A stretch of DNA of 64,000 bases from Bacillus marinisedimentorum (GTDB lineage: Bacteria; Bacillota; Bacilli; Bacillales; Bacillaceae_O): NCBI RefSeq assembly GCF_001644195.2, contig NZ_LWBL02000049.1, forward strand, positions 1-64,000. Direction: 5' to 3'. A program made the translations under genes and the position numbers. This document shows positions 24,636-33,066 of the stretch, one piece after another. Numbering within the stretch: the stretch's first letter is position 1; every line of letters starts with the position of its first letter. The notes under the pieces are model-generated. The model saw only the letters and a list, made by a program, of their open reading frames with translations. It ran no database searches and had not been told where the DNA came from.

Positions 24636-26388
24636 AGAATATTTGGAAAAGCGCCTTGAAAGGCTGAAGAAATCATACAGGAGCATGCCATCTGTGACAT
24701 CATCAGACAGCATTATGGATCATATCAAGGAAAAGGAAAAACCGCCAAAACCGAAACGGAACTGGTCAGCGTGGACTGCTGCGGCAAGCTTTATCGGCGT
24801 CCTGTTGATAGCCGGCGTTCTGGCCGCGCAAATGCTCAGCGGGGGCATGGATGAGCGGGCTGAAAACGCGCCGGAAAGCAACATGCCGCAGGAAAGCAAA
24901 GTTGAAAACAATCCCTCCGCAGATGGGGAAACAAATAGGGACGGGGAGTACAGCCTGACAGGCGATTCGTCTGCCGTCACAGAGGAAGACAAGGAAGAAG
25001 CGCTCGAAAGGCTGGAAACACTGTATGAAAGAGAACTTACGAATCTGGCTGAACAATTGGATACCGATGTCATGCTGGAACAATTTGTTTTTGTGCAAAA
25101 GGCCAAATCGGAACTGACGTATTTTTCCGAGACCGGCTTTAAGACGAAGGAAGATATGGCAGCGGCGTTCAATGCGGCGGCTGACCGGATCAGCTGGCAG
25201 TTGAGCACGCCGGCGCAAGCGCTGAATGAGCTTAAAGAAAAGCAAGGCAGCATGTCGCAGGGCGAGTTTGAAGCGTCGTTCGCCGACTTACTGAGTAAGC
25301 AGGAGGAATTGCAGAAACTCACGCTTGAGCGATTTAAGGAAAAGAGCAAGCTAAAGGTATTAAGCAAGGCGGTTGTTGATTCACTGAATCGAGGGGTCCA
25401 CCCTGAGAATAAGGCAGCTGGAGCCGAAGCGCAGTTTGTTCTGGATAATGGATACCGTTTCGTGATGGATTCAGAAGGTATGCTGCAGCTTGAAATTGAT
25501 TATCCAAAGCATATTAAACTGTTCGGTGACAGGCTGCCGGAAGCGCTGAACGCGTATATTGATCTGCAGCCTGCGCTGGAGTGGGCGAGTGATGCGTATG
25601 TTCTCGGCGGCTGGGATAAGTTGAGCGAACGAATTACCGAAACGGAACTGTTCTTGCTGCAACACCCGAATTTTGACAAGTCGGTTGAGATTTATCAAGA
25701 ATACAAGTATATGGTGAACGCCTACCTGTTTGGAATCGACAACAGTCCCGCTTTTAATGAGGAAGGCTTTTTGAAACACGATGTAAAAGCGAGCTTCGAG
25801 CGGTTTATGAAGGTGCATCGGGATACGGAAACCTATCCGATTGTGAAGAGTTATTATGAGCTGTTGAAGAAACACGACTTCAAACGGACCGATGCAGTTG
25901 CTGGTTACACCGTCAACTGGCCTGAGCTGGTGAACGGGAAGGACAGTTCAACAGACTTTTACGGAAAGAAACCGCTCCAGTTATCAGGGGAGCTTCCGTC
26001 AATCTACGATGGACTGAAGGGGGCGGAAAGTGCCGAACAGGTGAACGGACTGCTTAAAGATCTTTCGCCTTATGATGTGATGAAACTTTATATTGAAGCC
26101 GGGCAAAACAGCGATGCTGATACGCAATATAAGCTGCTGCTGCAGGATGATGGGACACCTTCACAAGAGGTTTTCATGGAGGAACTGGAAGCGGCGGAAG
26201 ACTACAGAAAGCTAATCAGCGAAATTCACACGGTCAGGGCTGAGAAAAGCGATGAAAAGACCATGGTCTTTACCTTTGAGGGCCAGTACGCTGATGTGAA
26301 AAGAGTATTCACCACCGTGCGAAATGAACAGGGGGTATGGCGGATTCCGTATCAGCCGATGGAGGTTATTAACGTCGGGAGCCCGTGA
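24628..26388 (+). CDS. Membrane anti-sigma factor with large extracytoplasmic domain
   Basis: A 586-residue protein: a cytoplasmic N-terminus of about 45 residues, rich in charged helices, which should hold the sigma factor; one membrane helix (about residues 47-68); then more than 500 residues outside, almost all helical and charged, with an acidic low-complexity start. No HxxxCxxC zinc anti-sigma motif is present. The frame opens at 24595; ATG 24628 has AAGGAGGG upstream and overlaps the sigma stop. The outer domain is far longer than in common anti-sigma factors and is not recognised. The anti-sigma role is inferred from position and topology. Confidence 0.75.
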   Translation: MGEEYLEKRLERLKKSYRSMPSVTSSDSIMDHIKEKEKPPKPKRNWSAWTAAASFIGVLLIAGVLAAQMLSGGMDERAENAPESNMPQESKVENNPSADGETNRDGEYSLTGDSSAVTEEDKEEALERLETLYERELTNLAEQLDTDVMLEQFVFVQKAKSELTYFSETGFKTKEDMAAAFNAAADRISWQLSTPAQALNELKEKQGSMSQGEFEASFADLLSKQEELQKLTLERFKEKSKLKVLSKAVVDSLNRGVHPENKAAGAEAQFVLDNGYRFVMDSEGMLQLEIDYPKHIKLFGDRLPEALNAYIDLQPALEWASDAYVLGGWDKLSERITETELFLLQHPNFDKSVEIYQEYKYMVNAYLFGIDNSPAFNEEGFLKHDVKASFERFMKVHRDTETYPIVKSYYELLKKHDFKRTDAVAGYTVNWPELVNGKDSSTDFYGKKPLQLSGELPSIYDGLKGAESAEQVNGLLKDLSPYDVMKLYIEAGQNSDADTQYKLLLQDDGTPSQEVFMEELEAAEDYRKLISEIHTVRAEKSDEKTMVFTFEGQYADVKRVFTTVRNEQGVWRIPYQPMEVINVGSP

Positions 26389-26396
26389 TTGGAAAT

Positions 26397-26432
26397 CCGG
26401 CTGGCCAGAAGCGGCCAGCCGGTTTGTTGATT
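26397..26432 (+). terminator. Terminator of the first sigma operon
   Basis: A 10-bp perfect stem CCGGCTGGCC / GGCCAGCCGG with a 6-base loop, followed by a T-rich tract. Confidence 0.88.
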
Positions 26433-26437
26433 TTCTT

Positions 26438-26466
26438 TTGAAAATGGAAGCATTATGTGGTATAAT
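26438..26466 (+). promoter_or_regulatory. Sigma-A promoter of yugI
   Basis: TTGAAA (26438-26443), 17 bases, TATAAT (26461-26466), with an extended -10 (TGG before TATAAT). The yugI start lies about 40 bases downstream. Confidence 0.82.
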
Positions 26467-26504
26467 TCCTAAATGCGCGAAAAAGTATAGTCGGGAGTGT
26501 TTCC

Positions 26505-26876
26505 ATGTCTGAAAAATTTAATGTCGGAAGTATTGTTGAAGGTAAAGTAACCGGAATTCAACCATATGGTGCCTTTGTCGCACTTGACGGAAATACACAG
26601 GGATTGGTCCATATTTCAGAAATCACGCACGGATTCGTGAAAGATGTAAACGAACATCTTTCCGTTGGTGATACTGTCACGGTCAAGATCATTTCTGTGG
26701 ATGAAGCATCCGGAAAAATCGGGCTTTCCATCCGGGCGACCGAGGAACCGCCAAAAGAAGACAAAAAACCTGAACGCAAAATTCCGAAACAGCAAACAGA
26801 AGAAGCCCCTAAAGGCTTCAACACTCTGAAAGACAAGCTTGAAGAGTGGATCGAACAATCCGATATGAAGAAGTGA
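26505..26876 (+). CDS. yugI: S1-domain RNA-binding protein (YugI / general stress protein 13)
   Basis: A 123-residue protein: one S1 domain (about residues 6-75) with VGSIVEGKVTGIQPYGAFV, GLVHISEITHGFV, VGDTVTVKIISVD and GKIGLSIRA, then a charged linker and a short amphipathic helix. S1 domains bind single-stranded RNA; the B. subtilis counterpart is general stress protein 13 and is reported ribosome-associated. Gene order (alaT, yugI, yuzA, yugJ) supports the assignment. Single gene with its own promoter and terminator. Confidence 0.92.
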   Translation: MSEKFNVGSIVEGKVTGIQPYGAFVALDGNTQGLVHISEITHGFVKDVNEHLSVGDTVTVKIISVDEASGKIGLSIRATEEPPKEDKKPERKIPKQQTEEAPKGFNTLKDKLEEWIEQSDMKK

Positions 26877-26914
26877 AAAAACAGCCTCTGCGAAAGCAGC
26901 AGGCTGTTTTTTTG
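26877..26914 (+). terminator. Terminator after yugI
   Basis: AAAAACAGCCTGC-type stem (ACAGCCT / AGGCTGT) with an inner CTGC / GCAG pairing, then seven T. Confidence 0.85.
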
Positions 26915-27016
26915 CATGAAGTCACAACACACAAACAAACCGGCGGCAATTAGCACGGTGTCTGATTGTGCAAATGGACGAACTTTGTGGATCTGAAAGA
27001 AATAAGCGAGAAAAAA

Positions 27017-27049
27017 GTGCCTGGCAATTGCGAGGCAATTGCCAGGCAC
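27017..27049. repeat. Palindromic repeat P1, copy a (long form)
   Basis: GTGCCTGGCAATTGC, spacer GAG, then the perfect 15-base complement GCAATTGCCAGGCAC. It lies at the 3' end of the leftward yuzA gene. A second long copy is at 37732-37764. Confidence 0.9.
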
Positions 27050-27066
27050 TGCCGAAGGCACTGCTG

Positions 27067-27297
27067 TTACGCTTTGTTCGGTTCGGCGCCGGTTTCCACT
27101 TCTTCAGATGGTTTGAATAGAAGGGAGAGCGCACCCAGTCCGGCAAGTCCTACAAGGCTGTAGACGATCCGTGCCAGTCCGGAATCCTGGCCGCCGAATA
27201 AAGAGGCGACAAGGTCAAATTGAAAAAAGCCGATAAGTCCCCAGTTAATTGCACCGATGATAACAAGAGTAAGTGCTATGCGTTGCCAAGTACTCAT
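27067..27297 (-). CDS. yuzA: DUF378 membrane protein (YuzA)
   Basis: A 76-residue protein with two membrane helices (about residues 5-26 and 41-62) and the family hallmark LVIIGAINWGLIGFFQFDLV, found in DUF378. The open frame is longer, but AAAGGAGG 7 bases before the ATG at 27297 sets the start. B. subtilis yuzA occupies the same place between yugI and yugJ. Function unknown. Confidence 0.9.
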   Translation of the reverse strand: MSTWQRIALTLVIIGAINWGLIGFFQFDLVASLFGGQDSGLARIVYSLVGLAGLGALSLLFKPSEEVETGAEPNKA

Positions 27298-27508
27298 GAT
27301 ATTTCCTCCTTTGTTTCTTGTCCGATTTTTAATAAAGCTGTCCAAAAAGAAGCAGAAACTGCCTGTAACATCCTTTCCTTTTGAACATGCATTTATAGAT
27401 TGCCGACAAACTGTAAATATTATGCATGATGCATACGAAATTCTTTATTTTTTTCCGAAAGTCATCCATACTATGGATTGAAAATGGAAGAGAGAGGAGT
27501 CAAAACGT

Positions 27509-28672
27509 ATGAATAATTTCACGTTTTATAACCCTGTTAAGCTTATTTTCGGGAAAGGCCAGGTTGAGGAGCTTAAAACCGAAGTCCCGAACTACGGCAA
27601 AAAAGTCTTGCTTGTATACGGCGGCGGGAGCATCAAGCGAAACGGGATTTACGATAATGTCATGGACATGCTGAATGAAATCGGCGCGGAAGTACATGAA
27701 CTTCCAGGCGTTGAGCCGAACCCCCGTCTTACAACGGTTCAAAAAGGCGTGGAAATCTGCAAAAATGAACAAATTGAATTTTTACTTGCAGTCGGCGGCG
27801 GAAGTACGATTGACGCAACAAAGGCAATTGCGGCCGGCGCCAAATATGACGGCGACGTTTGGGATCTTGTCACCAAAAAGGCGCCTGCAAATGAGGCACT
27901 TCCATTCGGCACAGTTCTTACACTGGCTGCGACCGGTTCCGAAATGAACGCCGGTTCTGTCATCACCAACTGGGAGACTCAGGAAAAGTACGGATGGGGA
28001 AGCCCTGTCACCTTCCCGCAATTCTCCATTCTTGATCCTGAAAATACATTTACGGTACCAAAAGACCAGACGATCTACGGTATCGTCGATATGATGACAC
28101 ATATCATGGAGCAGTATTTCCATAATGTGAAAAACACGCCGCTTCAGGACCGGCTTTGTGAATCAACACTCAAGACAGTCATCGAAACAGCGCCCAAGCT
28201 GCTTCATAACCTCGAGAGTTATGAGCACCGGGAAACAATTATGTACTCCGGCACAATCGCCCTTAATGGCATGCTGCAAATGGGCTACCGCGGCGACTGG
28301 GCCAGTCATAACATTGAACATGCTGTCTCTGCGGTGTATGATATTCCTCATGCCGGCGGCCTGGCCATCCTGTTCCCGAACTGGATGATTCATGCGCTCG
28401 ATACGAATGTGGAACGCTTCAAGCAGTTTGCCATACGTGTATTCAATGTCCATCCGGCCGGAAAAGACGATCGCGAAATCGCCGTTGAAGGCATTGAGAA
28501 ACTGCGCGTTTTCTGGACGAGCATCGGTGCACCGGAGACCCTTGCCGATTACGAAATCGGGGATGAGAAGCTTAATGTCATTGCGGAAAAGGCAATGGCA
28601 AACGGCGAATTCGGCAATTTTAAAAAGCTTAACAAAGATGATGTGATGGAGATTTTGAAGAGCTCTCTATAA
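27509..28672 (+). CDS. yugJ: Iron-containing alcohol dehydrogenase (YugJ, butanol dehydrogenase type)
   Basis: A 387-residue group III metal-dependent alcohol dehydrogenase. The nucleotide-binding part has [16 protein letters not shown] and [16 protein letters not shown]; the metal site is formed by residues in [11 protein letters not shown] and [20 protein letters not shown]. Related enzymes reduce butyraldehyde and other aldehydes with NAD(P)H. AGAGAGGAG precedes the ATG. Position next to yuzA matches yugJ of B. subtilis, which has a yugK paralogue that is missing here. Confidence 0.93.
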   Translation: MNNFTFYNPVKLIFGKGQVEELKTEVPNYGKKVLLVYGGGSIKRNGIYDNVMDMLNEIGAEVHELPGVEPNPRLTTVQKGVEICKNEQIEFLLAVGGGSTIDATKAIAAGAKYDGDVWDLVTKKAPANEALPFGTVLTLAATGSEMNAGSVITNWETQEKYGWGSPVTFPQFSILDPENTFTVPKDQTIYGIVDMMTHIMEQYFHNVKNTPLQDRLCESTLKTVIETAPKLLHNLESYEHRETIMYSGTIALNGMLQMGYRGDWASHNIEHAVSAVYDIPHAGGLAILFPNWMIHALDTNVERFKQFAIRVFNVHPAGKDDREIAVEGIEKLRVFWTSIGAPETLADYEIGDEKLNVIAEKAMANGEFGNFKKLNKDDVMEILKSSL

Positions 28673-28683
28673 AAATAACAGTG

Positions 28684-28714
28684 CGGCAGGCCTTTTGTGG
28701 GCCTGCCGATTTTT
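28684..28714 (+). terminator. Terminator after yugJ
   Basis: A 9-bp perfect stem CGGCAGGCC / GGCCTGCCG with a 7-base loop, then ATTTTTA. Confidence 0.88.
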
Positions 28715-28764
28715 ATATGTGAAGAGGAGCTGATGCGGCGGGGCATATCCGACATGAAGGCCGC

Positions 28765-28990
28765 CTGTTTGGCGCGAAATACCAGTTATATGGCGTGAAA
28801 GCATGGGTTCGGCGTGAAAAGAGTCAATTCTGGCGTGAAAAAGCCGATACTCCGCGTGAAAAGTCAGCTGATCCGCTTGAAACATAGCCAGTTCGGCGTG
28901 AAAGCAGTACACTTCGTAAGTTTTAGCATTGGTTGGCGTGAATTGCCGGGTGTTGTGCGTGAGTAAGGGCAGGTATGGAGTGAAAGCAGG
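28765..28990. repeat. 21-bp periodic GGCGTGAAA array 1
   Basis: Cores GCG(T/C)GAAA start at 28772, 28793, 28812, 28833, 28854, 28875 (GCTTGAAA), 28896, then weaker at about 28917, 28936, 28957 and 28979. The spacing is 21 bases with small slips, while the 12 bases between cores are not conserved. No coding frame fits. A second array lies at 40644-40858. Confidence 0.88.
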
Positions 28991-29143
28991 GCAATGTTTT
29001 TAATTTAAAGAAAGTAGAAGCTGGTTTTGTTACAAAAATGATTCTCAACTCATTTTCTTGAATCATTTTCCCTCCGCAAACGTATTAAACAGCAAGAAAC
29101 AAAGTGAATATATACCATTTTTACGTAAGGAGGGCCAAAAAGC

Positions 29144-29482
29144 ATGGCTGAACTTCTGGCTGTTGTGCTAGATCTGCTTGCAGCTGTAATGGAATTTGCC
29201 GCATACGCTATCTTTGGGAAACCAACAACGAAACGAATCGAGAAAAATGCGGACAAGTTAAGGCAGCTAGACTGGTTCAAGGAACTGTATTCAAATGAGA
29301 AATATCGGCGTCTCATTCAAATTGACAAAAACATCAGGCGGGAAATCGGCAAGGCATCGATCAAAAAAATCCTGAATGACCGGTACGCGGAGGACAAGTT
29401 CAGGATTAGACTTACAGAGATGCTCGAAAGGCAGGCGGCAGGTGTAGACATAAACAAGGAAGAGCTGGCACATGAAAAATAA
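29144..29482 (+). CDS. Conserved-looking basic protein of unknown function
   Basis: A 112-residue protein with a hydrophobic N-terminal segment (about residues 3-25: LLAVVLDLLAAVMEFAAYAIF) followed by a highly charged helical part. TAAGGAGGG lies 10 bases before the ATG, an acceptable ribosome site. Single gene; not recognised. Confidence 0.65.
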   Translation: MAELLAVVLDLLAAVMEFAAYAIFGKPTTKRIEKNADKLRQLDWFKELYSNEKYRRLIQIDKNIRREIGKASIKKILNDRYAEDKFRIRLTEMLERQAAGVDINKEELAHEK

Positions 29483-29544
29483 GTAAGTAATTCTTTTCGG
29501 ATACTGGTGCGGAAGCCATTTTTTTAAGATGCAGGGGGGAGAAG

Positions 29545-30091
29545 ATGGAACTGCTGGCCACTTATTGGGAAACAGAACGATTGTTAATCCGCGATGCGAT
29601 ATTGGAAGAAGACCTGGAGAAGCTGCAGACACTCTGGGAAAGCACGGCTTATATCGGCGAATATGATGGTCATCATGAGAGAGAAAAAAATGAAATGTAC
29701 AAGGATCTGACTGAGGGTGATCTGCCGCCTGGAGGAACAAAAGAATTTTTCAAGATACAGCCCATTTAAAGAGACTTCGGAAATGATCGGTTACATCATC
29801 ACTTATCACGGTTACCCGGATGAAAAGGCCGTATGGAATACATTTTTTTATGTAGTTAAAAGTGAGCAAGGAAAAGGTTATGGCCGCGAAGTGATAAATG
29901 CTTTTACTGTCCAAGCGGAAAAAGCAGGCTTTCAGCGAATCGGGCTGGCTGTTGCACTGAAAAATTGGGGAGCTATCCGGTTTTGGACGAAAGCAGGGTT
30001 TGATAAAATTATTGGCCTTCACGGTGACAAGGTGTATGGAAACAGCTCATATGCCAGCCTGTCACTCGAAAAGGAAATGATAAACGGATAA
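29545..30091 (+). pseudogene. Frameshifted GNAT acetyltransferase
   Basis: The frame from ATG 29545 (ribosome site GGGGGGAGAAG) encodes ETERLLIRDAILEEDLEKLQ, the standard first strand and helix of a RimJ/RimL-type GNAT, but stops at 29767-29769. The next frame continues the fold: MIGYIITYHGYP, the acetyl-CoA loop SEQGKGYGREVINAF and ALKNWGAIRFWTKAGFDK. Removing one T from the TTT at 29765-29767 joins both into a normal protein of about 181 residues. Either a recent inactivation or a one-base error. Confidence 0.85.
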
Positions 30092-30113
30092 AGCCGCAGT
30101 GCTATTTATACAA

Positions 30114-30139
30114 ATGCCCAGATTTCCGGGCGTTTTTTA
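30114..30139 (+). terminator. Terminator after the GNAT gene
   Basis: GCCC / GGGC stem extended by AT/GT pairs with an 8-base loop, followed by GTTTTTT. Confidence 0.75.
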
Positions 30140-30159
30140 TTTGCTCATTTCTGATTGAT

Positions 30160-30183
30160 ATTGCCTGGCAATTGCCAGGCAAT
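30160..30183. repeat. Palindromic repeat P1, copy b
   Basis: A perfect palindrome: ATTGCCTGGCAA and its complement TTGCCAGGCAAT overlap at the centre. It lies about 80 bases before the first permease gene. Confidence 0.88.
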
Positions 30184-30265
30184 TCCCTCGTACTTCACTA
30201 CAGTTATTCTGTTAGAATAGCAATATGGAAAATCAACAGTGATGTTTACATAGGGGGAAAATCAT

Positions 30266-31534
30266 TTGGATATTCAGGTAACTGCTCTGGGGGCGTTTGC
30301 GGGGCTTGTTATTGCAATTGGCCTCATTTTGAAAAAAGTTTCACCTGCATACGGGATGATTGCCGGGGCGCTGCTTGGCGGTTTGCTTGGCGGTGCAGGC
30401 CTTGCCGGAACGGTGGAAATCATGATGGAGGGTGCGAAGGGAATCATTCCAGCTGTGATTCGGATTTTGACAGCCGGCGTCCTCGTCGGTGTCTTACTTG
30501 AGTCTGGTGCAGCAGGGGTGATCGCCGAAACGATTGTAAAGAAACTCGGTGAGAAGAGGGCACTGCTGGCCCTTGCCCTCGCTGCGATGATTTTGACGGC
30601 AATCGGTGTATTTATAACCGTTGCCGTCATAACAACTGCACCTATCGCCCTGGCTATTGCCCATCGTGCCAACCTTTCCAAACCGGGTATTTTGGTTGCG
30701 ATGGTGGGAGGCGGCAAAGCGGGGAACTTGATTTCGCCTAACCCGAACACCATTGCCGCAGCGAATGCTTTTGATGTGCCGCTCACTTCAGTGATGGCAG
30801 CCGGAATCATTCCGGCGGTTTTCGGCATATTGGCCGCCTATCTTGTTGCAGGCCGGCTTGCCGGAAGAGGGTCGTTTGTGCGCATACAGGAAGTCAAATC
30901 GGGAAAGAATCATGAACAGCCCGGGTTCACTGCGGCCATTGCCGCTCCGCTTGTTACAATTTTTCTGCTGGCTCTCCGGCCGCTTTTCGGGTTTGAAATC
31001 GATCCGCTTATCGCCCTTCCTGCCGGCGGCATTGCCGGTGCTGTTTTGATGGGGAAAGCAAGGCATATAAATGAATATGCGACATCCGGGTTAGCTAAAA
31101 TGTCAGGAGTGGCAATCATGCTGCTTGGAACGGGAGCGCTTGCCGGTGTGATCGGGAACTCGGCGGTGAAAGACGTCGTCATTGCTGCTCTTACTGCCTC
31201 AGGGATGCCAGCCTACGTGCTTGCCCCTGTATCGGGCGCATTTATGTCGATGGCAACAGCCTCCACCGCGGCGGCTACTGTTGTCGCCGGCAATGTGTTC
31301 AGTACGACGCTGCTTGATTTAGGTGTTTCCGCACTTGCAGGGGCCGCCATGATTCATGCAGGAGCAACAGTTTTTGATCACTTGCCCCACGGCGGGTTCT
31401 TCCACGCATCAGCAGGAAGCGTCCATATGGATATAAAGGAGAGGCTCAAGCTGCTTCCTTATGAATCGCTGATAGGGCTTGTGCTTGCGGCCGTGTCCAT
31501 GTTGATTTATGGAGTCTTCGGATTTTTTGGTTGA
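30266..31534 (+). CDS. GntP-family organic acid permease 1
   Basis: A 422-residue integral membrane protein with about 11-12 helices and many glycines, of the gluconate:H+ symporter (GntP) family. Landmarks are AYGMIAGALLGGLLGG, GVLLESGAAGVIAETI, GGGKAGNLISPNPNTIAAAN and a DHLPHGGFFHASAGS loop near the end. TTG 30266 follows GGGGGAAAA. The second permease (33067) has the same length and aligns without gaps. Linkage to glycerate kinase suggests glycerate or a related sugar acid as substrate. Confidence 0.9.
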   Translation: MDIQVTALGAFAGLVIAIGLILKKVSPAYGMIAGALLGGLLGGAGLAGTVEIMMEGAKGIIPAVIRILTAGVLVGVLLESGAAGVIAETIVKKLGEKRALLALALAAMILTAIGVFITVAVITTAPIALAIAHRANLSKPGILVAMVGGGKAGNLISPNPNTIAAANAFDVPLTSVMAAGIIPAVFGILAAYLVAGRLAGRGSFVRIQEVKSGKNHEQPGFTAAIAAPLVTIFLLALRPLFGFEIDPLIALPAGGIAGAVLMGKARHINEYATSGLAKMSGVAIMLLGTGALAGVIGNSAVKDVVIAALTASGMPAYVLAPVSGAFMSMATASTAAATVVAGNVFSTTLLDLGVSALAGAAMIHAGATVFDHLPHGGFFHASAGSVHMDIKERLKLLPYESLIGLVLAAVSMLIYGVFGFFG

Positions 31535-31637
31535 GTTGGATGTCGGTTCTTACCTGGAAAGCATCGAACCGTATACGCTGGAACATGTGGAAGCTTTCAA
31601 TCCAAGTCAGAATGGTCACGGGATCAATAAGGAATAA
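31509..31637 (+). CDS. Possible 42-residue ORF overlapping the permease end
   Basis: ATG 31509 lies inside the permease 3' end and the frame runs 103 bases past it. The acidic peptide includes YLESIEPYTLEHVEAFNPS, which looks protein-like. No clear ribosome site is seen. It may be chance or a remnant. Confidence 0.2.
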   Translation: MESSDFLVELDVGSYLESIEPYTLEHVEAFNPSQNGHGINKE

Positions 31638-31664
31638 TATGAAGACAGATCTAAAATTCTTTCA

Positions 31665-31688
31665 ATTGCCTGGCAAATGCCAGGCAAT
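31665..31688. repeat. Palindromic repeat P1, copy c
   Basis: ATTGCCTGGCAA then ATGCCAGGCAAT, a 24-base palindrome with one central mismatch relative to copy b, between the first permease and the regulator. Confidence 0.85.
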
Positions 31689-31743
31689 TTTAATGATGAT
31701 TTTGTGCAAATGTTAAAATAGCAAATAGGATTGACTGATTAAA

Positions 31744-31767
31744 TGCCAGGCAATTGCCAGGCAATTC
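31744..31767. repeat. Palindromic repeat P1, copy d
   Basis: ATGCCAGGCAATTGCCAGGC plus AAT: two direct CCAGGCAATT units rather than the mirror form. It lies just before the regulator gene and could overlap its promoter. Confidence 0.75.
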
Positions 31768-31794
31768 CCCGGCATTTCGATAAGGAGAAAACAT

Positions 31795-32943
31795 ATGGTT
31801 CTGAACAAGGAGATTGCGCAGGAAATTGTAGAACGGACGATGGCGATTATCGGGAAGAATATTAATGTGATGAACGAAGAGGGGATTATAATCGGTTCCG
31901 GCCAAAAGGACCGGATTGGAAAGATACACGATGGTGCTTTGCTTGTGGTGCAGGAAAATAGAAAAGTGGAAATCACAAGCCGTGAAGCTGCAAAGTTGAA
32001 AGGCTCAAAAGCAGGCGTCAACCTGCCGATTGTTCACGAGAAACAAATCGTCGGGGTTGTCGGTATTACCGGTGATCCTAAGGAAGTTTATCAATATGGG
32101 GAACTCGTAAAGATGGCAGCCGAAGTCACGCTCCAGCAGGCCTTTTTGACAGAGCAGCTGCAGTGGGACGAACGGCTGCGTGAAGAGGTTGTTTTGCAAA
32201 TCATCCATGATGAAACGGATTCTCTGTTTTATGACCGAGCGGATCGGCTCGGCATCAATCTGGAAACCCCGCGCATTGCTGTTGTAATCAAGACAGATAC
32301 GGGTTCAGCAGATGAAAAAGGCATGCTTGAATTGAAGAGGAAAATTACATCTTCACTGCACAATTTAATAGAAGAGCAAGATTTGATCACTTCTACTTCA
32401 GCCAACACATTTGTCTTGCTGAAAGCTGTTAAACAGACGAGCGGGAAGTTGAACTTCGCCTACTTCCGTGAGGAACTGAAAATACTTGAGCAGCATTTGA
32501 GCCGCATCCAGGCTGGTCTTGATGTTAAAGCTGCAGCGGGCATTCCTTTTGAAAATATCCATGATGCTAAAAAGTCCTATGAATATGCGAGAAAAACGTT
32601 GAAAACGGCTAGCAGGATAGAACAGGAAGAAAAACTGTTTTTCTATAACGATTTTATTGTTCGGGTTCTGATCATGGAGTTAAGTGAAGCGGAACCGGAG
32701 CTGCTGAAGGCTTACGATCTCTTACTTAAGAAAGATAAAAAGGGAGAATTGGCCGAAACGCTCGAAGTGTTCATTGAAGAAAACGGTGAGCTGAATGAAA
32801 CAGCCAGGCGGCTGTTCATTCATCGGAACACGCTCCGTTACCGGCTGAATCGGATTGAAGAAGTGACAGGCAAGGATCCGAAAAAGATAAAGGATCTGTT
32901 GGAACTGTATATCGCAAGGCTTTCATATTTGTTACACACCTAG
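31795..32943 (+). CDS. CdaR-family sugar-diacid/glycerate regulator
   Basis: A 382-residue transcription factor: an N-terminal diacid-recognition domain (residues 4-135: IAQEIVERTMAIIGKNINVM, EGIIIGSGQKDRIG, GVVGITGDP), a middle GGDEF-like/CdaR domain and a C-terminal PucR-type helix-turn-helix (ETARRLFIHRNTLRYRLNRI). E. coli CdaR activates glucarate/galactarate and glycerate genes; B. subtilis has a related regulator beside glycolate/glycerate genes. Encoded between two GntP permeases and ahead of glycerate kinase, it most likely controls all three. Confidence 0.92.
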   Translation: MVLNKEIAQEIVERTMAIIGKNINVMNEEGIIIGSGQKDRIGKIHDGALLVVQENRKVEITSREAAKLKGSKAGVNLPIVHEKQIVGVVGITGDPKEVYQYGELVKMAAEVTLQQAFLTEQLQWDERLREEVVLQIIHDETDSLFYDRADRLGINLETPRIAVVIKTDTGSADEKGMLELKRKITSSLHNLIEEQDLITSTSANTFVLLKAVKQTSGKLNFAYFREELKILEQHLSRIQAGLDVKAAAGIPFENIHDAKKSYEYARKTLKTASRIEQEEKLFFYNDFIVRVLIMELSEAEPELLKAYDLLLKKDKKGELAETLEVFIEENGELNETARRLFIHRNTLRYRLNRIEEVTGKDPKKIKDLLELYIARLSYLLHT

Positions 32944-32961
32944 AAACTGTGCATTTGCACA

Positions 32962-32992
32962 AAAACCTGTTCTGTAAAAGGCAGGTTTTTTG
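32962..32992 (+). terminator. Terminator after the CdaR-type gene
   Basis: AAAACCTG / CAGGTTTTTT with a 12-base loop. It separates the regulator from the second permease, which therefore needs its own promoter. Confidence 0.8.
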
Positions 32993-33017
32993 TTTTGCCG
33001 CCTAATGTAACCGTTTT

Positions 33018-33032
33018 ATTAAGCGCTTACAA
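33018..33032. promoter_or_regulatory. Candidate cre (CcpA) site
   Basis: Read leftward the site is TTGTAAGCGCTTAAT, one mismatch to the cre consensus WTGNAANCGNWNNCW. It lies 35 bases before the second permease start, so catabolite control by CcpA is plausible. Confidence 0.6.
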
Positions 33033-33066
33033 TAAGGGTACTAACAATCATTGGGGGTCACATCTC

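Noticed and set aside
24720-25367. Leftward 215-codon Ser-rich frame
   Set aside because: It is the complement of the anti-sigma gene; the Ser/Leu-rich composition is typical of antisense shadows.
24078-26388. Zinc anti-sigma factor
   Set aside because: No HxxxCxxC motif is present in the inner part of the partner.
31531-31716. 61-codon frame after permease 1
   Set aside because: No ribosome site, it crosses a P1 palindrome, and the peptide is not protein-like.
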